From the NCBI RefSeq assembly GCF_026898135.2, contig NZ_CP114035.2, positions 599,501-663,500 on the forward strand: DNA of 64,000 bases, given 5' to 3'. A program made the translations under genes and the position numbers. The stretch comes from Pseudomonas fortuita. GTDB lineage: Bacteria; Pseudomonadota; Gammaproteobacteria; Pseudomonadales; Pseudomonadaceae. Of the stretch, positions 17,233-26,699 are shown in pieces. Under the pieces are notes generated by a model. It was not told the DNA's origin. It saw only the letters and a list, made by a program, of their open reading frames with translations, and ran no database searches. Position 1 is the stretch's first letter; the number at the start of each line of letters is the position of its first letter.

Positions 17233-17732
17233 CCGATCACCCCAATCAGGTGCCTGCGGAGTTTGTTCCGCCTTCGGTCTGGCGCAACCCGTGGCACTTC
17301 ATCGCTTTTGGCTTCGGTTCGGGTACCTTGCCCAAGGCCCCGGGTACCTGGGGTTCGCTGGTGGCCATACCGTTCATCCCGTTGTGGCAGATGCTGCCTG
17401 ACTGGGGCTACTGGCTGTTGCTGGGCGTAAGCATGCTGTTTGGCTTCTGGTTGTGCGGCAAAGTCGCCAATGACTTGCGCGTACACGACCATGAAGGCAT
17501 TGTCTGGGATGAGATTGTCGGCATGTGGATCACCCTCTGGCTGGTGCCGGAGGGCTGGCAGTGGTTGCTGGCAGGGTTCCTGATGTTCCGCTTCTTCGAC
17601 ATCCTCAAGCCATGGCCGATCCGCTGGATCGACCGCCATGTGCACGGGGGTGTCGGCATCATGCTCGACGATATCCTGGCCGGCGTGTTTGCCTGGCTGG
17701 GCATGCAGGTTCTGGTGTGGGCGGTTGCCTGA
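17229..17732 (+). CDS. pgpA: Phosphatidylglycerophosphatase A
   Basis: A 167-residue inner-membrane phosphatase that dephosphorylates phosphatidylglycerol phosphate. Family marks include FGSGTLPKAPGTWGS near residue 33, the acidic motif HDHEGIVWDEIVGMWIT, and FRFFDILKPWPI, with about four hydrophobic segments. The GTG start overlaps the end of thiL (GTGA), the usual thiL-pgpA coupling. Confidence 0.96.
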   Translation: MTDHPNQVPAEFVPPSVWRNPWHFIAFGFGSGTLPKAPGTWGSLVAIPFIPLWQMLPDWGYWLLLGVSMLFGFWLCGKVANDLRVHDHEGIVWDEIVGMWITLWLVPEGWQWLLAGFLMFRFFDILKPWPIRWIDRHVHGGVGIMLDDILAGVFAWLGMQVLVWAVA

Positions 17733-17747
17733 ACAGGGAGCGCGTGA

Positions 17748-18491
17748 ATGGCCATAAGGACGTTGCTGTTGGCAGTGCTGCTGAGCGTTGCCCCATGGGT
17801 GGCAGCTGCTGAAGGCGTGCCCAAGCAGATCCACCTGGTCAGTGAAGAATGGCTCGATTACACCAACGCTGACGGTACCGGGGTGGCCTGGGACGTACTG
17901 CGCAAGGTGTTCGAGCCGGCAGGGGTCCAGGTGGTGACCCAGAGCGCGCCCTACAGCCGTGCAGTCGGGCTGGTCAAACGCGGCGAAGCCGATGCCTGGG
18001 TGGGCTCGTACAAGCAAGAGAACGACGACAACCTGTACCCACGCTGGCACTTCGACGTCGACCACATCTACGCATTGGGGCTTGCCAGCAAACCTGTGCC
18101 CACTGCGCAGGACGTGGGCAAGTATCGCCTGGCCTGGGTGCGTGGCTACGATTACGGCAGCTACCTGCCAGATGTGCATGAATTCCGTGAAATTCAGCGC
18201 CGCGAAGGCATTCTGCCGATGCTCGAGCATGACCGGGTGGACTTCTACATTGATGCGCTGACCGAAGTCAATTACGTCCTCAGCCAGTCATCCCACCCCG
18301 AGCGCTTCCGCCTTAACCATGTGGCCGAATTACCGCTGTACCTGGCGTTTGCCCACAATGGCCAGGCCAAGGCCCTGAGTGACCTGTTCGACAAGCGCAT
18401 GGACGAACTGGTGCGCAGCGGCGAGCTGAAGCCGATTTTCGAGCACTGGAAACAGCCGTACCCGTTCACTGCAGACAGCAAACCCCATTGA
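17748..18491 (+). CDS. Periplasmic solute-binding protein, family 3
   Basis: A 247-residue secreted protein: signal MAIRTLLLAVLLSVAPWVAAAEG, then a type 3 solute-binding fold (IHLVSEEWLDYTNADGTGVAWDVLRKVFEPAGVQV, QSAPYSRAVGLVKRGEADAWVGSY). These normally bind amino acids for ABC import, but no permease or ATPase is adjacent, so it may be an orphan receptor or sensor partner. It follows pgpA by 15 bases and may be read with it. The ligand is unknown. Confidence 0.82.
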   Translation: MAIRTLLLAVLLSVAPWVAAAEGVPKQIHLVSEEWLDYTNADGTGVAWDVLRKVFEPAGVQVVTQSAPYSRAVGLVKRGEADAWVGSYKQENDDNLYPRWHFDVDHIYALGLASKPVPTAQDVGKYRLAWVRGYDYGSYLPDVHEFREIQRREGILPMLEHDRVDFYIDALTEVNYVLSQSSHPERFRLNHVAELPLYLAFAHNGQAKALSDLFDKRMDELVRSGELKPIFEHWKQPYPFTADSKPH

Positions 18492-18512
18492 AGCAGGGGC
18501 GCTTCGCACTCC

Positions 18513-18597
18513 ATCGCCGGCAAGCCAGCGCTCACAGGATCACCGCGGCTTCGGATCCTGTGAAGTACCTGTGGGCGCTGGCTTGCCGGCGATAAGG
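18513..18597. repeat. REP pair (inverted)
   Basis: ATCGCCGGCAAGCCAGCGCT at about 18514 and its inverse GGGCGCTGGCTTGCCGGCGA at about 18573 form a hairpin-capable pair after the solute-binding gene. This is the GCCGGCAAGCCAGC subtype, different from the GCGGGCTTGCCCGC subtype seen elsewhere in the window. Confidence 0.85.
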
Positions 18598-18724
18598 CCG
18601 GGCCTGGTGAACCTAAGCATCGAACTTTTCGATCTTAACCCGCGGTATTCAGCCCGCCCACAGCCTGCAACCGGCTGATACAATCGGCCCACGAGAAATT
18701 TCCAACTTATTCCAGGAGCACAAC

Positions 18725-19342
18725 GTGCCCGTCGTCTTTGTTGCCGCCTCTAAACTCCCGACGCCATTCGCGACCTTCACCATGCACGGCTTCCTCGACG
18801 AAGCCACTGGCCGCGAGCACGTAGTGCTCAGCCTGGGTGACATTGCGGATGGCCAGCCGGTGCTGGGGCGCCTGCACTCCGAGTGCCTGACCGGCGACGC
18901 CCTGTTCAGCCAGCGCTGTGACTGCGGTTCGCAGCTGGAAGCCGCGCTGCAGGCGATCGCCCGTGAAGGCCGTGGGGTACTGCTGTACCTGCGTCAGGAA
19001 GGCCGTGGCATCGGCCTGTTGAACAAGATTCGCGCCTACGAGCTGCAGGATGGTGGCGCCGATACCGTCGAAGCCAATGAACGCCTGGGCTTTGCCGCCG
19101 ACCAGCGCGACTACGCCATCTGCTTGCCGATGCTGGAGCACTTGGGCGTGAAAGCCCTGCGCCTGATGACCAATAACCCGCGCAAGGTCAAAGCCCTGAC
19201 CGACATGAATATCGTGGTTGCCGAACGTGTACCGCTGCACACCGGCCACAACCCGCACAACCGTTACTACTTGGCGACCAAGGCCGGTAAACTCGGCCAC
19301 ATGCTGGGCAATGAACACCAGGGCGAGGTGCCCCAGGCGTGA
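18725..19342 (+). CDS. ribA: GTP cyclohydrolase II
   Basis: A 205-residue enzyme for the first committed riboflavin step, opening GTP to the diaminopyrimidine. The zinc-binding motif [20 protein letters not shown] (three Cys) and the catalytic [22 protein letters not shown] are intact, as is [13 protein letters not shown]. It starts with GTG at 18725 after CAGGAGCACA. Since the RibBA fusion has lost these cysteines, this should be the cell's real GTP cyclohydrolase II. The end overlaps the next gene by 4 bases. Confidence 0.96.
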   Translation: MPVVFVAASKLPTPFATFTMHGFLDEATGREHVVLSLGDIADGQPVLGRLHSECLTGDALFSQRCDCGSQLEAALQAIAREGRGVLLYLRQEGRGIGLLNKIRAYELQDGGADTVEANERLGFAADQRDYAICLPMLEHLGVKALRLMTNNPRKVKALTDMNIVVAERVPLHTGHNPHNRYYLATKAGKLGHMLGNEHQGEVPQA

Positions 19343-19758
19343 CCCGCGCCGAGGTCAAGCGGCGCCTGGCACTGGCCTGGTGGCAGTACCTGGCGGTTGG
19401 CCTGGTGCCGCTGCCGGTCATGGCCTGGGCCTTTGGTGGTGGTGACGCGCTGATCCCGGTGCTGGCCATGCCACTGTTCATCGCCGGCGCGGCGACCATG
19501 TTCCTCAGCCTGCCGCGCTTCGGCGCTTACAAGCGCGCACTGATCGCCACCTCCAAGGTGCTCGGCACGGGCGAAGAGCCCGCTGCCTGGATCGAACTGG
19601 CGCGGGTGCGGCGCATGGCCATGCTGTACGCCTGCTTGCCGGCCTGGGTCGCCGCACTGTCTGTACTGGTCGGCCTGGAGGCGGTGCCGCAGATCCTGCT
19701 GGCGTTGTCCACCGTGGTGGTGCTGTACCTCTATCGCATTCCGCGCCAACTGGGCTGA
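19339..19758 (+). CDS. Small integral membrane protein, function unknown
   Basis: A 139-residue protein with four predicted membrane segments: [57 protein letters not shown] and [17 protein letters not shown]. The start codon is GTG in a GTGA overlap with ribA, and the stop overlaps the btuF-like start, so all three are one transcript. I do not recognise a domain. The gene is kept at this place in the P. putida group, as far as I recall. A role in cobalamin or flavin transport would be a guess. Confidence 0.75.
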   Translation: MTRAEVKRRLALAWWQYLAVGLVPLPVMAWAFGGGDALIPVLAMPLFIAGAATMFLSLPRFGAYKRALIATSKVLGTGEEPAAWIELARVRRMAMLYACLPAWVAALSVLVGLEAVPQILLALSTVVVLYLYRIPRQLG

Positions 19759-20570
19759 TGCGCTTTCTACCTGGCCTGCTGGCGCTGTTCGCCTGTACCG
19801 CGCTGGCCGCTGACCCCTTGCGGGTGGTCAGCCTGGCGCCTTCGATGACTGAAATCATGCTTGAACTGCAGGCCGACGACCTGCTGGTCGGCGTGCTCGA
19901 CGGTGGCGAACGGCCGGCAGCCCTGCGCGACCTGCCCTCGGTAGGGCGCCAAGGTCAACTGGACATGGAGCGCCTGCTCAGCCTGCGCCCTGACTTGCTG
20001 CTGCTCTGGCCGGGCAGCGTGCCACCTGCCCAGCGCGACCAGCTCAAGCGCCTGGGCATTGCCACCTTCAGTGCAGAGCCCCGTGACATCGACCAGTTGA
20101 TCGCGCAGATCGAAGCCATCGCCGAGCGTATCGGCCGTGCCGGGCAAGGCCATCAATATGCCCAGGCCCTGCGGGAACGGCTGCGGCAGCTGCGCCAGCA
20201 GTACCGGCGTGACGAGCCCTTGCAGGTGTTCTATCAGGTGTGGGACCAGCCGTTGTACACCCTGGGTGGCCGGCAGGTGGTGAGCGATGCCCTGGCCGTG
20301 TGCGGGGCGCGCAATGTGTTCGCCGACCTCAGCCAACCAGCGCCGCAGGTGAATGTGGAGTCTGTGCTGCTGCGAAATCCACAGGTCATCCTGGCGGGTG
20401 ATCAAGCGCAACTGGCAAGCTGGAAGGCCTGGCCGCAACTGCGTGCGGTTGCCGATGGCGGTTTGCTGGTGATACCCGACAAAGGCATTGAGCGGCCCAG
20501 TGGGCAGATGATCGAAGCCACCGCCCGTTTGTGCGCAGCGCTCGCGGCTAAAGCGCCGGCGTCCAGGTAA
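19758..20570 (+). CDS. btuF: Cobalamin-binding periplasmic protein, BtuF-like
   Basis: A 270-residue precursor: signal [20 protein letters not shown], then the class III solute-binding fold (VVSLAPSMTEIMLELQADDLLVGVLDGG, LPSVGRQGQLDMERLLSLRPDLLL). This resembles BtuF and other vitamin B12/ferri-siderophore binding proteins. The convergent neighbour is a BtuB-type receptor, which supports cobalamin as ligand. No BtuCD genes are in the window. Its last 23 bases overlap the 3' end of btuB on the other strand. Confidence 0.82.
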   Translation: MRFLPGLLALFACTALAADPLRVVSLAPSMTEIMLELQADDLLVGVLDGGERPAALRDLPSVGRQGQLDMERLLSLRPDLLLLWPGSVPPAQRDQLKRLGIATFSAEPRDIDQLIAQIEAIAERIGRAGQGHQYAQALRERLRQLRQQYRRDEPLQVFYQVWDQPLYTLGGRQVVSDALAVCGARNVFADLSQPAPQVNVESVLLRNPQVILAGDQAQLASWKAWPQLRAVADGGLLVIPDKGIERPSGQMIEATARLCAALAAKAPASR

Positions 20571-22419
20571 CGCTGAACAGCAGCGTACGGCCTTCTTCAC
20601 GGTAGGGGTGATAGGCCCCCTCATAACTGTACAGGGCGCGGCTGTAAGAGCGGTCCAGCAGGTTATCCAGCTTCGCTTCCAGTTTCAGTTCATCAGTGGC
20701 GGCCCAGCTACCGCGCAGACCGAGCACACCATAGCCGCCGATGCCGTTGCGGTTGGCCTCATCGTCGTAGCTGCCGCTGACCGCTTGCCAGCTTGCCCCC
20801 GCGGTGAAACGCCCGAGCTCACGGTCCAGATCCAGGCTTAACGTGCGGCGTGCACGGCGGGCGAGAGTGTGGCCGCTGTCACGGTCACGCGGGTCGATCA
20901 GTGCCAGGCCCAGCTGGCTGTGCCAGGCGCCCCACTGTTGCGCCAATGCCATTTCGAAACCGTTGATCTGTGCCGAGGCCACGTTGCGGGGTACCGAGTC
21001 CTGGCCAAACACGATCGCATCGCGCAGATCGGTGCGGTATAGCGAGGCTTCCAGGCGGCTGTGCGTCGTCAGTTGGCTGCGCCATTGCAGCTCGTAGCTT
21101 CTGGAGTGCTCGGGGTCCAGGTCCGGGTTGCTGAACTGGGGGTAATAGAGGTCGTTGAAGGTTGGCGCCCGAAAGCCCTCGCTGTAGGACAGCAGCACAT
21201 CATTCTGCGCATTCAACGGTACGCTCAGGCTGCCGCTCCAGGTGGTCTGGCCGCCGAACTGCTGGTTACGGTCATGGCGCACGCCCACCTCGGTTGAGAA
21301 CTGCTCGCCCTGGTAGCGGTGCTGGACGAAGACGGCGCGGTTCCAGCGGCTGTCCTCGGTAAAGTCGGTGCTGGCGTGCACGCGGTCTTCGTACCAGTCG
21401 CCACCCAGCAACACGCTGTGTCGCTCGCCCAGGGCCAGGTCGTTCTGCCAGGTGACCTGATCACGGTAGGTATTGAACACGAAGCGTTCGGCGCTGAGCT
21501 TGTCGCGCTTGTCGTCGCGGTTCTCGCTGTGGGCCAGTTCCAGCCGCGAATGCCAGATGTCGGTGAGCTGGGCGTCGAAGTAGCTGCCCAGGCTGCTGAC
21601 GCTGAAATCGGTGTACGGCTGTTGGCCGTAGCTTTCGAAGGTGACCGGGTCGAAGCCGCCGAACGGGTTGTCGTATTCGCTGCGGCCACGGCTGTCGAGC
21701 AGGTTCAGGCCGGCCTCGAAGCGTTCGCCAAAGGTATGGCTCAGGCTCAGGTTGAATGCCTTGTTGCGGTAGGCGTCGTGGTCGCCATCGCTGGCGAAGG
21801 ACGGCCCGGTCGAGTCGATGCCGGCCGTTTCATCCAGGCTGGCGCCAAGGTTGAAGCGGGTCGCGTCGCTGCCGCCAGACAGCCCCAGGCTGCGCTGGAA
21901 TGTCTGGTTGCTGCCGGCGGCCATGCGCAGGCGCGGCTGCAGGCCGGGGCCATTGCTGCGACGGGTGAAGATCTGGATTACCCCGCCAATGGCGTCGCTG
22001 CCGTACACCGCCGAGCGCGAGCCGCGCAGCACTTCCACCCGCTCGATCTGGTCGACGTTCAGAAACTGCAGGCCGCTGTCGCCAGAGGTAGCGTTGGCAA
22101 TGCGCACCCCATCGACCAGCACCAGGCTTTGTGCCGCCTTGGTGCCGCGGATGAAGATGCCAGGCAGGCTGCCCCGGCCACCGGTTGGCGCCACTTGCAC
22201 GCCGGGCACGCGGCTGAGCAGGTCGGTGACGCTGGCGGGTTGCAGGCGATCGATGTCAGTACGGGTGAAGACGGTGTTGGCAGCGCTGGTGGCGGTGCGC
22301 GACTCGACCTGGCGGCTGGCGCTGATCAGCACGTCGGGGAGCTTGAGGGCGTCGTCGCGCTCGGCGGCTAGCAGGAATGTGGGGGCACAGAGTAGTGCGG
22401 CACAGGCGGATGGTTTCAT
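20548..22419 (-). CDS. btuB: TonB-dependent cobalamin receptor, BtuB-like
   Basis: A 623-residue outer membrane receptor. It has a signal peptide (MKPSACAALLCAPTFLLAA), a TonB box region LPDVLISASRQ, a plug domain (TDIDRLQPASVTDLLSRVPGVQV, GIFIRGTKAAQSLVLVDGVRI, VEVLRGSRSAVYGSDAIGGVIQIFT) and a 22-strand barrel. The plug ends and total length match BtuB (about 600). The BtuF-like gene converges on it. The upstream region holds a REP pair rather than a recognisable cobalamin riboswitch, so its control is unclear. The first codon was set at MKPSAC because the longer frame only reads the REP. Confidence 0.87.
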   Translation of the reverse strand: MKPSACAALLCAPTFLLAAERDDALKLPDVLISASRQVESRTATSAANTVFTRTDIDRLQPASVTDLLSRVPGVQVAPTGGRGSLPGIFIRGTKAAQSLVLVDGVRIANATSGDSGLQFLNVDQIERVEVLRGSRSAVYGSDAIGGVIQIFTRRSNGPGLQPRLRMAAGSNQTFQRSLGLSGGSDATRFNLGASLDETAGIDSTGPSFASDGDHDAYRNKAFNLSLSHTFGERFEAGLNLLDSRGRSEYDNPFGGFDPVTFESYGQQPYTDFSVSSLGSYFDAQLTDIWHSRLELAHSENRDDKRDKLSAERFVFNTYRDQVTWQNDLALGERHSVLLGGDWYEDRVHASTDFTEDSRWNRAVFVQHRYQGEQFSTEVGVRHDRNQQFGGQTTWSGSLSVPLNAQNDVLLSYSEGFRAPTFNDLYYPQFSNPDLDPEHSRSYELQWRSQLTTHSRLEASLYRTDLRDAIVFGQDSVPRNVASAQINGFEMALAQQWGAWHSQLGLALIDPRDRDSGHTLARRARRTLSLDLDRELGRFTAGASWQAVSGSYDDEANRNGIGGYGVLGLRGSWAATDELKLEAKLDNLLDRSYSRALYSYEGAYHPYREEGRTLLFSVTWTPAL

Positions 22420-22435
22420 GGGCAGCCCCAAAGTA

Positions 22436-22525
22436 TTCGCGGGACAAGCCCGCTCCCACAGGATTGTCAATGTTCTCGAAAAGCGTGATGGACCTGTGGG
22501 AGCGGGCTTGCCCCGCGAATGGGCC
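22436..22525. repeat. REP pair (inverted)
   Basis: TTCGCGGGACAAGCCCGCTC and, inverted, GGGAGCGGGCTTGCCCCGCG lie between dxs and btuB, both transcribed leftward. They fill nearly the whole gap where a btuB leader would be. Confidence 0.85.
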
Positions 22526-22543
22526 GCAAAGCGGCCCCAGGGA

Positions 22544-24439
22544 TTACAGGCCGAGCCTGGCCATGCGGGCTTTTACCGAAGCTTCGATCCCGGCCGCATC
22601 CAGCCCGCACTCAGCCAGCATCTGCGCAGGCTTGGCATGCTCGACGTAGATGTCGGGCAAGCCCAGGTGCAGCAGCGGCTTGAGCACTGCCTGGCTGGCA
22701 AGGAACTCGCCCACCGCTGCACCCGCGCCACCCATGATGGCGTTCTCTTCAATGGTTACCAGCAGCGCGTGGCTGCCAGCCAGTTCAAGCACCAAGGCTT
22801 CGTCCAGCGGCTTGACGAAGCGCATGTCGACCACCGTGGCGTTGATCTGCTCGGCCACCTGCATGGCCTCGGTCAGCTGCACGCCGAACACCAGCAGGGC
22901 GACTTTCTCGCCTTGGCGGCGAACCACGCCTTTGCCGATTTCCAGTGGGTCCAGATCGCCACTGATCGGCGCATTCGGGCCGGTACCGCGCGGGTAGCGC
23001 ACGGCTGCCGGGCCGTTGTACAGGTGTCCGGTGCTGAGCATCTTGCGCAGCTCGTTTTCGTCGCTCGGGGTCATCACCAGCATGCCCGGGATGCAGCGCA
23101 GGTAAGACAGGTCGTAGCTGCCTGCGTGGGTCGGGCCGTCTTCGCCAACCAGGCCGGCGCGGTCGATGGCGAACAGCACGTCGAGGTTCTGCACCGCTAC
23201 ATCGTGGATCAGCTGGTCGTAGGCACGCTGCAGGAAGGTGGAGTAGATCGCCACCACCGGCTTGCTCCCTTCGCAGGCCATGCCGGCTGCCAAGGTCACG
23301 GCGTGTTGCTCGGCGATCGCCACGTCGAAGTAGCGCTCCGGGTAACGCTCGCTGAAGTCGACCAGGTCCGAGCCTTCCTTCATCGCCGGGGTAATACCCA
23401 CAAGGCGGTTGTCGGCAGCGGCCATGTCGCACAGCCACTGGCCGAACACGGCGGAGTATTTCGGGCCGCTGACGGTCTTCGGCGCGGCAGGCTTGTCGGC
23501 CGGCTCCAGCTTGGTGATGGCGTGGTAGCCGATCGGATCGACCTCGGCCGGGGCGAAGCCCTTGCCCTTTTTGGTCACCACATGCAGGAACTGCGGGCCC
23601 TTCAGGTCACGCATGTTGCGCAGGGTGGCGATCATGGTCGGCAGGTCATGGCCGTCGATCGGGCCGATGTAGTTCCAGCCCAGCTCTTCGAACAGCGTAC
23701 CCGGCACCAGCATGCCTTTGGCGTATTCCTCGGTGCGGCGGGCGATTTCCCAGGCGCCCGGCAGGCGCGACAGCACTTTCTTGCTGCCTTCGCGCATGCT
23801 CGCGTAGGTGCGGCTGGAGAGAATCTTGGCCAGGTAGTTGGACAGGCCGCCGACATTGCGCGAAATCGACATGTCGTTGTCGTTGAGGATCACCAGCATG
23901 TCGGCGTTGACTTCCTGGGCGTGGTTCAACGCCTCGAAGGCCATGCCGGCAGTCAGCGCACCGTCGCCGATCACCGCGATCGACTTGCGTGCGCTGTTCT
24001 GCAGACGGGCGGCAATGGCCATGCCCAATGCGGCGCTGATCGAGGTGCTGGAGTGGCCGACGCCAAAGGTGTCGTACTCGCTTTCGCTGCGGCGCGGGAA
24101 GGCGGCGATGCCGTCCTTCTGGCGCAGGCTGAGCATGCGGTTACGGCGCCCGGTGAGGATTTTGTGCGGGTAGGCCTGGTGGCCCACGTCCCACACCAGC
24201 CGGTCGTCCGGGGTGTCGAACACGTAGTGCAGGGCGATGGTCAGCTCGATCACGCCCAGACCGGCACCAAAATGCCCACCGGTCTGACCCACGGTGTAGA
24301 GCAGTTCCTGGCGCAGTTCGTCGGCCAGGGTCTCCAGGTCGGCTTCGGCCAACCGGCGCAGGCCGACAGGCGTGTCAGCGCGGTCGAGCAACGGCGTGAC
24401 CGGGCGTTCGCGGGGGATCTCTTGAAACGTCGTGGGCAT
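22544..24439 (-). CDS. dxs: 1-deoxy-D-xylulose-5-phosphate synthase
   Basis: A 631-residue thiamine-diphosphate enzyme joining pyruvate and glyceraldehyde 3-phosphate, the entry to the MEP isoprenoid pathway and the source of the thiamine and pyridoxal precursor. Motifs seen: [17 protein letters not shown], the ThDP-binding [18 protein letters not shown] with a later NDND, and the transketolase-like central segment [18 protein letters not shown] (read here as [16 protein letters not shown]). Start at [10 protein letters not shown] is the family norm; upstream codons run through a REP. It follows xseB-ispA in the usual order, separated here by a REP pair. Confidence 0.97.
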   Translation of the reverse strand: MPTTFQEIPRERPVTPLLDRADTPVGLRRLAEADLETLADELRQELLYTVGQTGGHFGAGLGVIELTIALHYVFDTPDDRLVWDVGHQAYPHKILTGRRNRMLSLRQKDGIAAFPRRSESEYDTFGVGHSSTSISAALGMAIAARLQNSARKSIAVIGDGALTAGMAFEALNHAQEVNADMLVILNDNDMSISRNVGGLSNYLAKILSSRTYASMREGSKKVLSRLPGAWEIARRTEEYAKGMLVPGTLFEELGWNYIGPIDGHDLPTMIATLRNMRDLKGPQFLHVVTKKGKGFAPAEVDPIGYHAITKLEPADKPAAPKTVSGPKYSAVFGQWLCDMAAADNRLVGITPAMKEGSDLVDFSERYPERYFDVAIAEQHAVTLAAGMACEGSKPVVAIYSTFLQRAYDQLIHDVAVQNLDVLFAIDRAGLVGEDGPTHAGSYDLSYLRCIPGMLVMTPSDENELRKMLSTGHLYNGPAAVRYPRGTGPNAPISGDLDPLEIGKGVVRRQGEKVALLVFGVQLTEAMQVAEQINATVVDMRFVKPLDEALVLELAGSHALLVTIEENAIMGGAGAAVGEFLASQAVLKPLLHLGLPDIYVEHAKPAQMLAECGLDAAGIEASVKARMARLGL

Positions 24440-24520
24440 CAGGCGAGTCGTTATAGGTGTGTGAAGACGCGGCAGTTTACCCCATTGTAGGAAATACTGC
24501 CCATTCAGACGGGTGTCGCA

Positions 24521-24640
24521 CGGGGCTGCTGTGCAGCCCATCGCCGGCAAGCCAGCTCCCACAGGAGCTTCACATATCACAGGCCGCTGAGGTACCTGTG
24601 GGAGCTGGCTTGCCGGCGATGGGGCGCGCAGCGGCCCCAA
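24521..24640. repeat. REP pair (inverted) between ispA and dxs
   Basis: ATCGCCGGCAAGCCAGCTCC at about 24540 and its inverse GGAGCTGGCTTGCCGGCGAT at about 24601, with further flanking symmetry (GGGGCTGCTGTGCAGCCC and GGGGCGCGCAGCGGCCCC). They divide the xseB-ispA pair from dxs. Confidence 0.85.
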
Positions 24641-24644
24641 TCAA

Positions 24645-25532
24645 TCAGTTACGGCGTTCGACGATGTAGCGGGCCAAGGCCCGCAGCGGCTCGGCCGTTT
24701 CCCCGAACCCTTGTAGTGCGACCAGCGCCTGGTCGCGCAGTTCGGTTGCGTAGGCCTTGGCCGCTTCCAGGCCCAGCAGGGCCGGGTAGGTCGGTTTGTC
24801 ACGTGCTATGTCGGCACCCTGGCGTTTGCCCAGGGTGGCGGTGTCGCTTTCCACATCGAGGATGTCGTCCTGCACCTGGAATGCCAGGCCAATGGCCTGT
24901 GCATACACCTGCAAGGCATCCAGCTGCGCCTGTTCGGCACGGGCACTGGCCAGGGCGCCGAGGCGTACGCTGGCCTCGATCAGTGCGCCGGTCTTGTGCC
25001 GGTGCATGAACTCCAGTGCCTGCTGGTCCAGCTTCAGGCCTACCGAACCGAGGTCGATGGCCTGGCCGCCGACCATGCCTGCCGGGCCGGCGGCCTTGGC
25101 CAGGGCCTGGACCATGGTCAGGCGTACGCTGTCGGCCTGCGGGCTGAGGCCCGGGTCGAGCAGGGCACTGAACGCCAGGCTCTGCAAACCGTCGCCCGCC
25201 AGGATGGCGCAGGCTTCGTCGAACGCTTTGTGGGTAGTGGGTTGGCCGCGACGCAGGTCGTCATCGTCCATGGCTGGCAGGTCGTCATGCACCAGCGAGT
25301 AGGCGTGGATCAGTTCGACCGCGCAGGCCGCGCCGTTGGCCTGTTCGGCCGGGGCGCCCAAGGCTTCGCAGGCCGCGTAGGCCAGCAGCGGGCGTACGCG
25401 CTTGCCGCCGTTCATCACGCTGTAGCGCATGGCGGCGTAAAGGCGTTCCAGCTCTTTGGACGGGGCAACGAACAGCCGTTCGAGGGCAGCGTCGACCCGC
25501 GCCTGGCAGCTGGCCTGGTAGGTGCCGATCAT
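24645..25532 (-). CDS. ispA: Farnesyl diphosphate synthase (geranyltranstransferase)
   Basis: A 295-residue polyprenyl synthase adding isopentenyl diphosphate twice to make farnesyl diphosphate for ubiquinone and undecaprenyl carriers. The first aspartate-rich motif is in [15 protein letters not shown] (about residue 90) and the second in [13 protein letters not shown] (about residue 228). Length and the short-chain type chain-length region match IspA. ATG 25532 overlaps the xseB stop by 4 bases, as in many gamma-proteobacteria. Confidence 0.96.
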   Translation of the reverse strand: MIGTYQASCQARVDAALERLFVAPSKELERLYAAMRYSVMNGGKRVRPLLAYAACEALGAPAEQANGAACAVELIHAYSLVHDDLPAMDDDDLRRGQPTTHKAFDEACAILAGDGLQSLAFSALLDPGLSPQADSVRLTMVQALAKAAGPAGMVGGQAIDLGSVGLKLDQQALEFMHRHKTGALIEASVRLGALASARAEQAQLDALQVYAQAIGLAFQVQDDILDVESDTATLGKRQGADIARDKPTYPALLGLEAAKAYATELRDQALVALQGFGETAEPLRALARYIVERRN

Positions 25533-25771
25533 GCTTCCGGCTCCGCGTCGAAGGGCTGCGCGGCCAGTTCGCCGTCGCGTTCCAGCAGGATCTGCACCTT
25601 CTGTTCGGCCTGGGCCAGTGCACCCTGGCAATCACGGGTCAGGGCGATGCCTTGCTCGAAGGCGGCCAGCGACTCTTCCAGCGACAACTCGCCGTTCTCC
25701 AGGCGCTCGACCAGTGCTTGCAGGTCTGCGAGGGATTGCTCGAAATCGAGGGAGGCTTTTTTGCGGGCCAT
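25529..25771 (-). CDS. xseB: Exodeoxyribonuclease VII small subunit
   Basis: An 80-residue helical protein: [39 protein letters not shown] is the family pattern, with a C-terminal acidic tail. It binds XseA to form the single-strand-specific exonuclease VII. First gene of xseB-ispA, with a 4-base overlap to ispA. Confidence 0.95.
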   Translation of the reverse strand: MARKKASLDFEQSLADLQALVERLENGELSLEESLAAFEQGIALTRDCQGALAQAEQKVQILLERDGELAAQPFDAEPEA

Positions 25772-25863
25772 GGCGACTTTCTCGGTGGCATTCAGAACGG
25801 CGCGACACTAGCAGAGCGGGGCGGGGGGAGCAAACTTCCCGGGCAATGCGGTTGGATTTGCCG

Positions 25864-25950
25864 GCCTCTTCGCGGGTAAACCTCCACAGGTATTACACCG
25901 GTTCTGAACCCGGCGCGGACCCTGTGGGAGCGGGCAAGCCCGCGAATAGC
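25864..25950. repeat. REP pair (inverted)
   Basis: A weakly conserved copy (TTCGCGGGTAAACCTCCACA) at about 25868 and a canonical inverse (GGGAGCGGGCAAGCCCGCGA) at about 25925, between xseB and the second ribB. Confidence 0.75.
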
Positions 25951-25964
25951 CTCAAGGTGGCCTA

Positions 25965-26615
25965 TCAGGCCAGCTCTGCTTCCCGTTCCAGCATCGCCTC
26001 GCGGTACCGCGCCAGCTCCTCGATGGTCAGCACCGGCAAGTTGTACTGCCGCGCATAAACCGCCACCTGCTCGCCACGCGCCATGCTGCCATCGGGGTTC
26101 ATCAGCTCGCACAGCACTGCCGCCGGGCGCAGGCCGGCCAGGCGCGCCAGGTCCACCGAGCCTTCGGTGTGCCCACGGCGGGTCAGCACCCCGCCATTGC
26201 GGGCGCGCAGCGGGAACACATGCCCCGGGCTGACGATATGGCGCTGTTCGGCGCTGGAGCGCAGTGCCGCGCCAATGGTGGTGATGCGGTCCTGGGCAGA
26301 AACCCCGGTGGTGATGCCTTCTGCCGCCTCGATGGTAACGGTGAAGCCGGTGCCGTGGCGGGCCTGGTTGTTCTGCACCATTGGCGCCAGTTGCAGTGCG
26401 TCGACGGTGGCTTCGTCCAGGCACAGGCAGACGATGCCGCTGCAGTCGCGAATCATCATGGCCATGGTCTGCAGCGTAATGTTTTCGGCAGCGGCAATGA
26501 TGTCCGCTTCGTCCTCGCGGTCGTCATCGTCGAGCAACAATACAGGGCGCCCGGCCTGGAAGGCGGCGATGGCGGCGGAAACATTGGGGAACTTCGAGTG
26601 GTGCTGGGTGGACAT
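25965..26615 (-). CDS. ribB: 3,4-dihydroxy-2-butanone-4-phosphate synthase (riboswitch-controlled copy)
   Basis: A 216-residue stand-alone DHBP synthase. Key segments: [21 protein letters not shown] (metal and substrate acids), [46 protein letters not shown]. It makes the same four-carbon unit as the N-terminal half of RibBA, so the genome has two copies of this step. The 5' region carries an FMN riboswitch, so expression should fall when FMN is plentiful, unlike the copy in the nrdR cluster. ATG 26615 follows GAGGAGCG; the longer frame only reads through the riboswitch. Confidence 0.95.
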   Translation of the reverse strand: MSTQHHSKFPNVSAAIAAFQAGRPVLLLDDDDREDEADIIAAAENITLQTMAMMIRDCSGIVCLCLDEATVDALQLAPMVQNNQARHGTGFTVTIEAAEGITTGVSAQDRITTIGAALRSSAEQRHIVSPGHVFPLRARNGGVLTRRGHTEGSVDLARLAGLRPAAVLCELMNPDGSMARGEQVAVYARQYNLPVLTIEELARYREAMLEREAELA

Positions 26616-26654
26616 GAAACGCTCCTCGTGAGTGATCGATGAACGTCTCGGGGC

Positions 26655-26698
26655 GAACAAAATGCGCGCGCAGGGGCGCCCGGATGGCCCCTGCCTGA
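26655..26698 (-). terminator. Riboswitch expression-platform hairpin
   Basis: Just after the FMN aptamer (minus strand) CAGGGGC and GCGCCCCTG can pair around a short CATCCGG loop, followed by CGCGCGCATTTTG. This fits the terminator of an FMN riboswitch that stops transcription 40 to 80 bases before the ribB start. The T-run is short, so translational control is also possible. Confidence 0.55.
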
Positions 26699-26699
26699 C

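Noticed and set aside
21818..24490. 890-codon plus-strand frame over btuB and dxs
   Set aside because: Antisense to two well-defined genes; composition is typical of a shadow frame.
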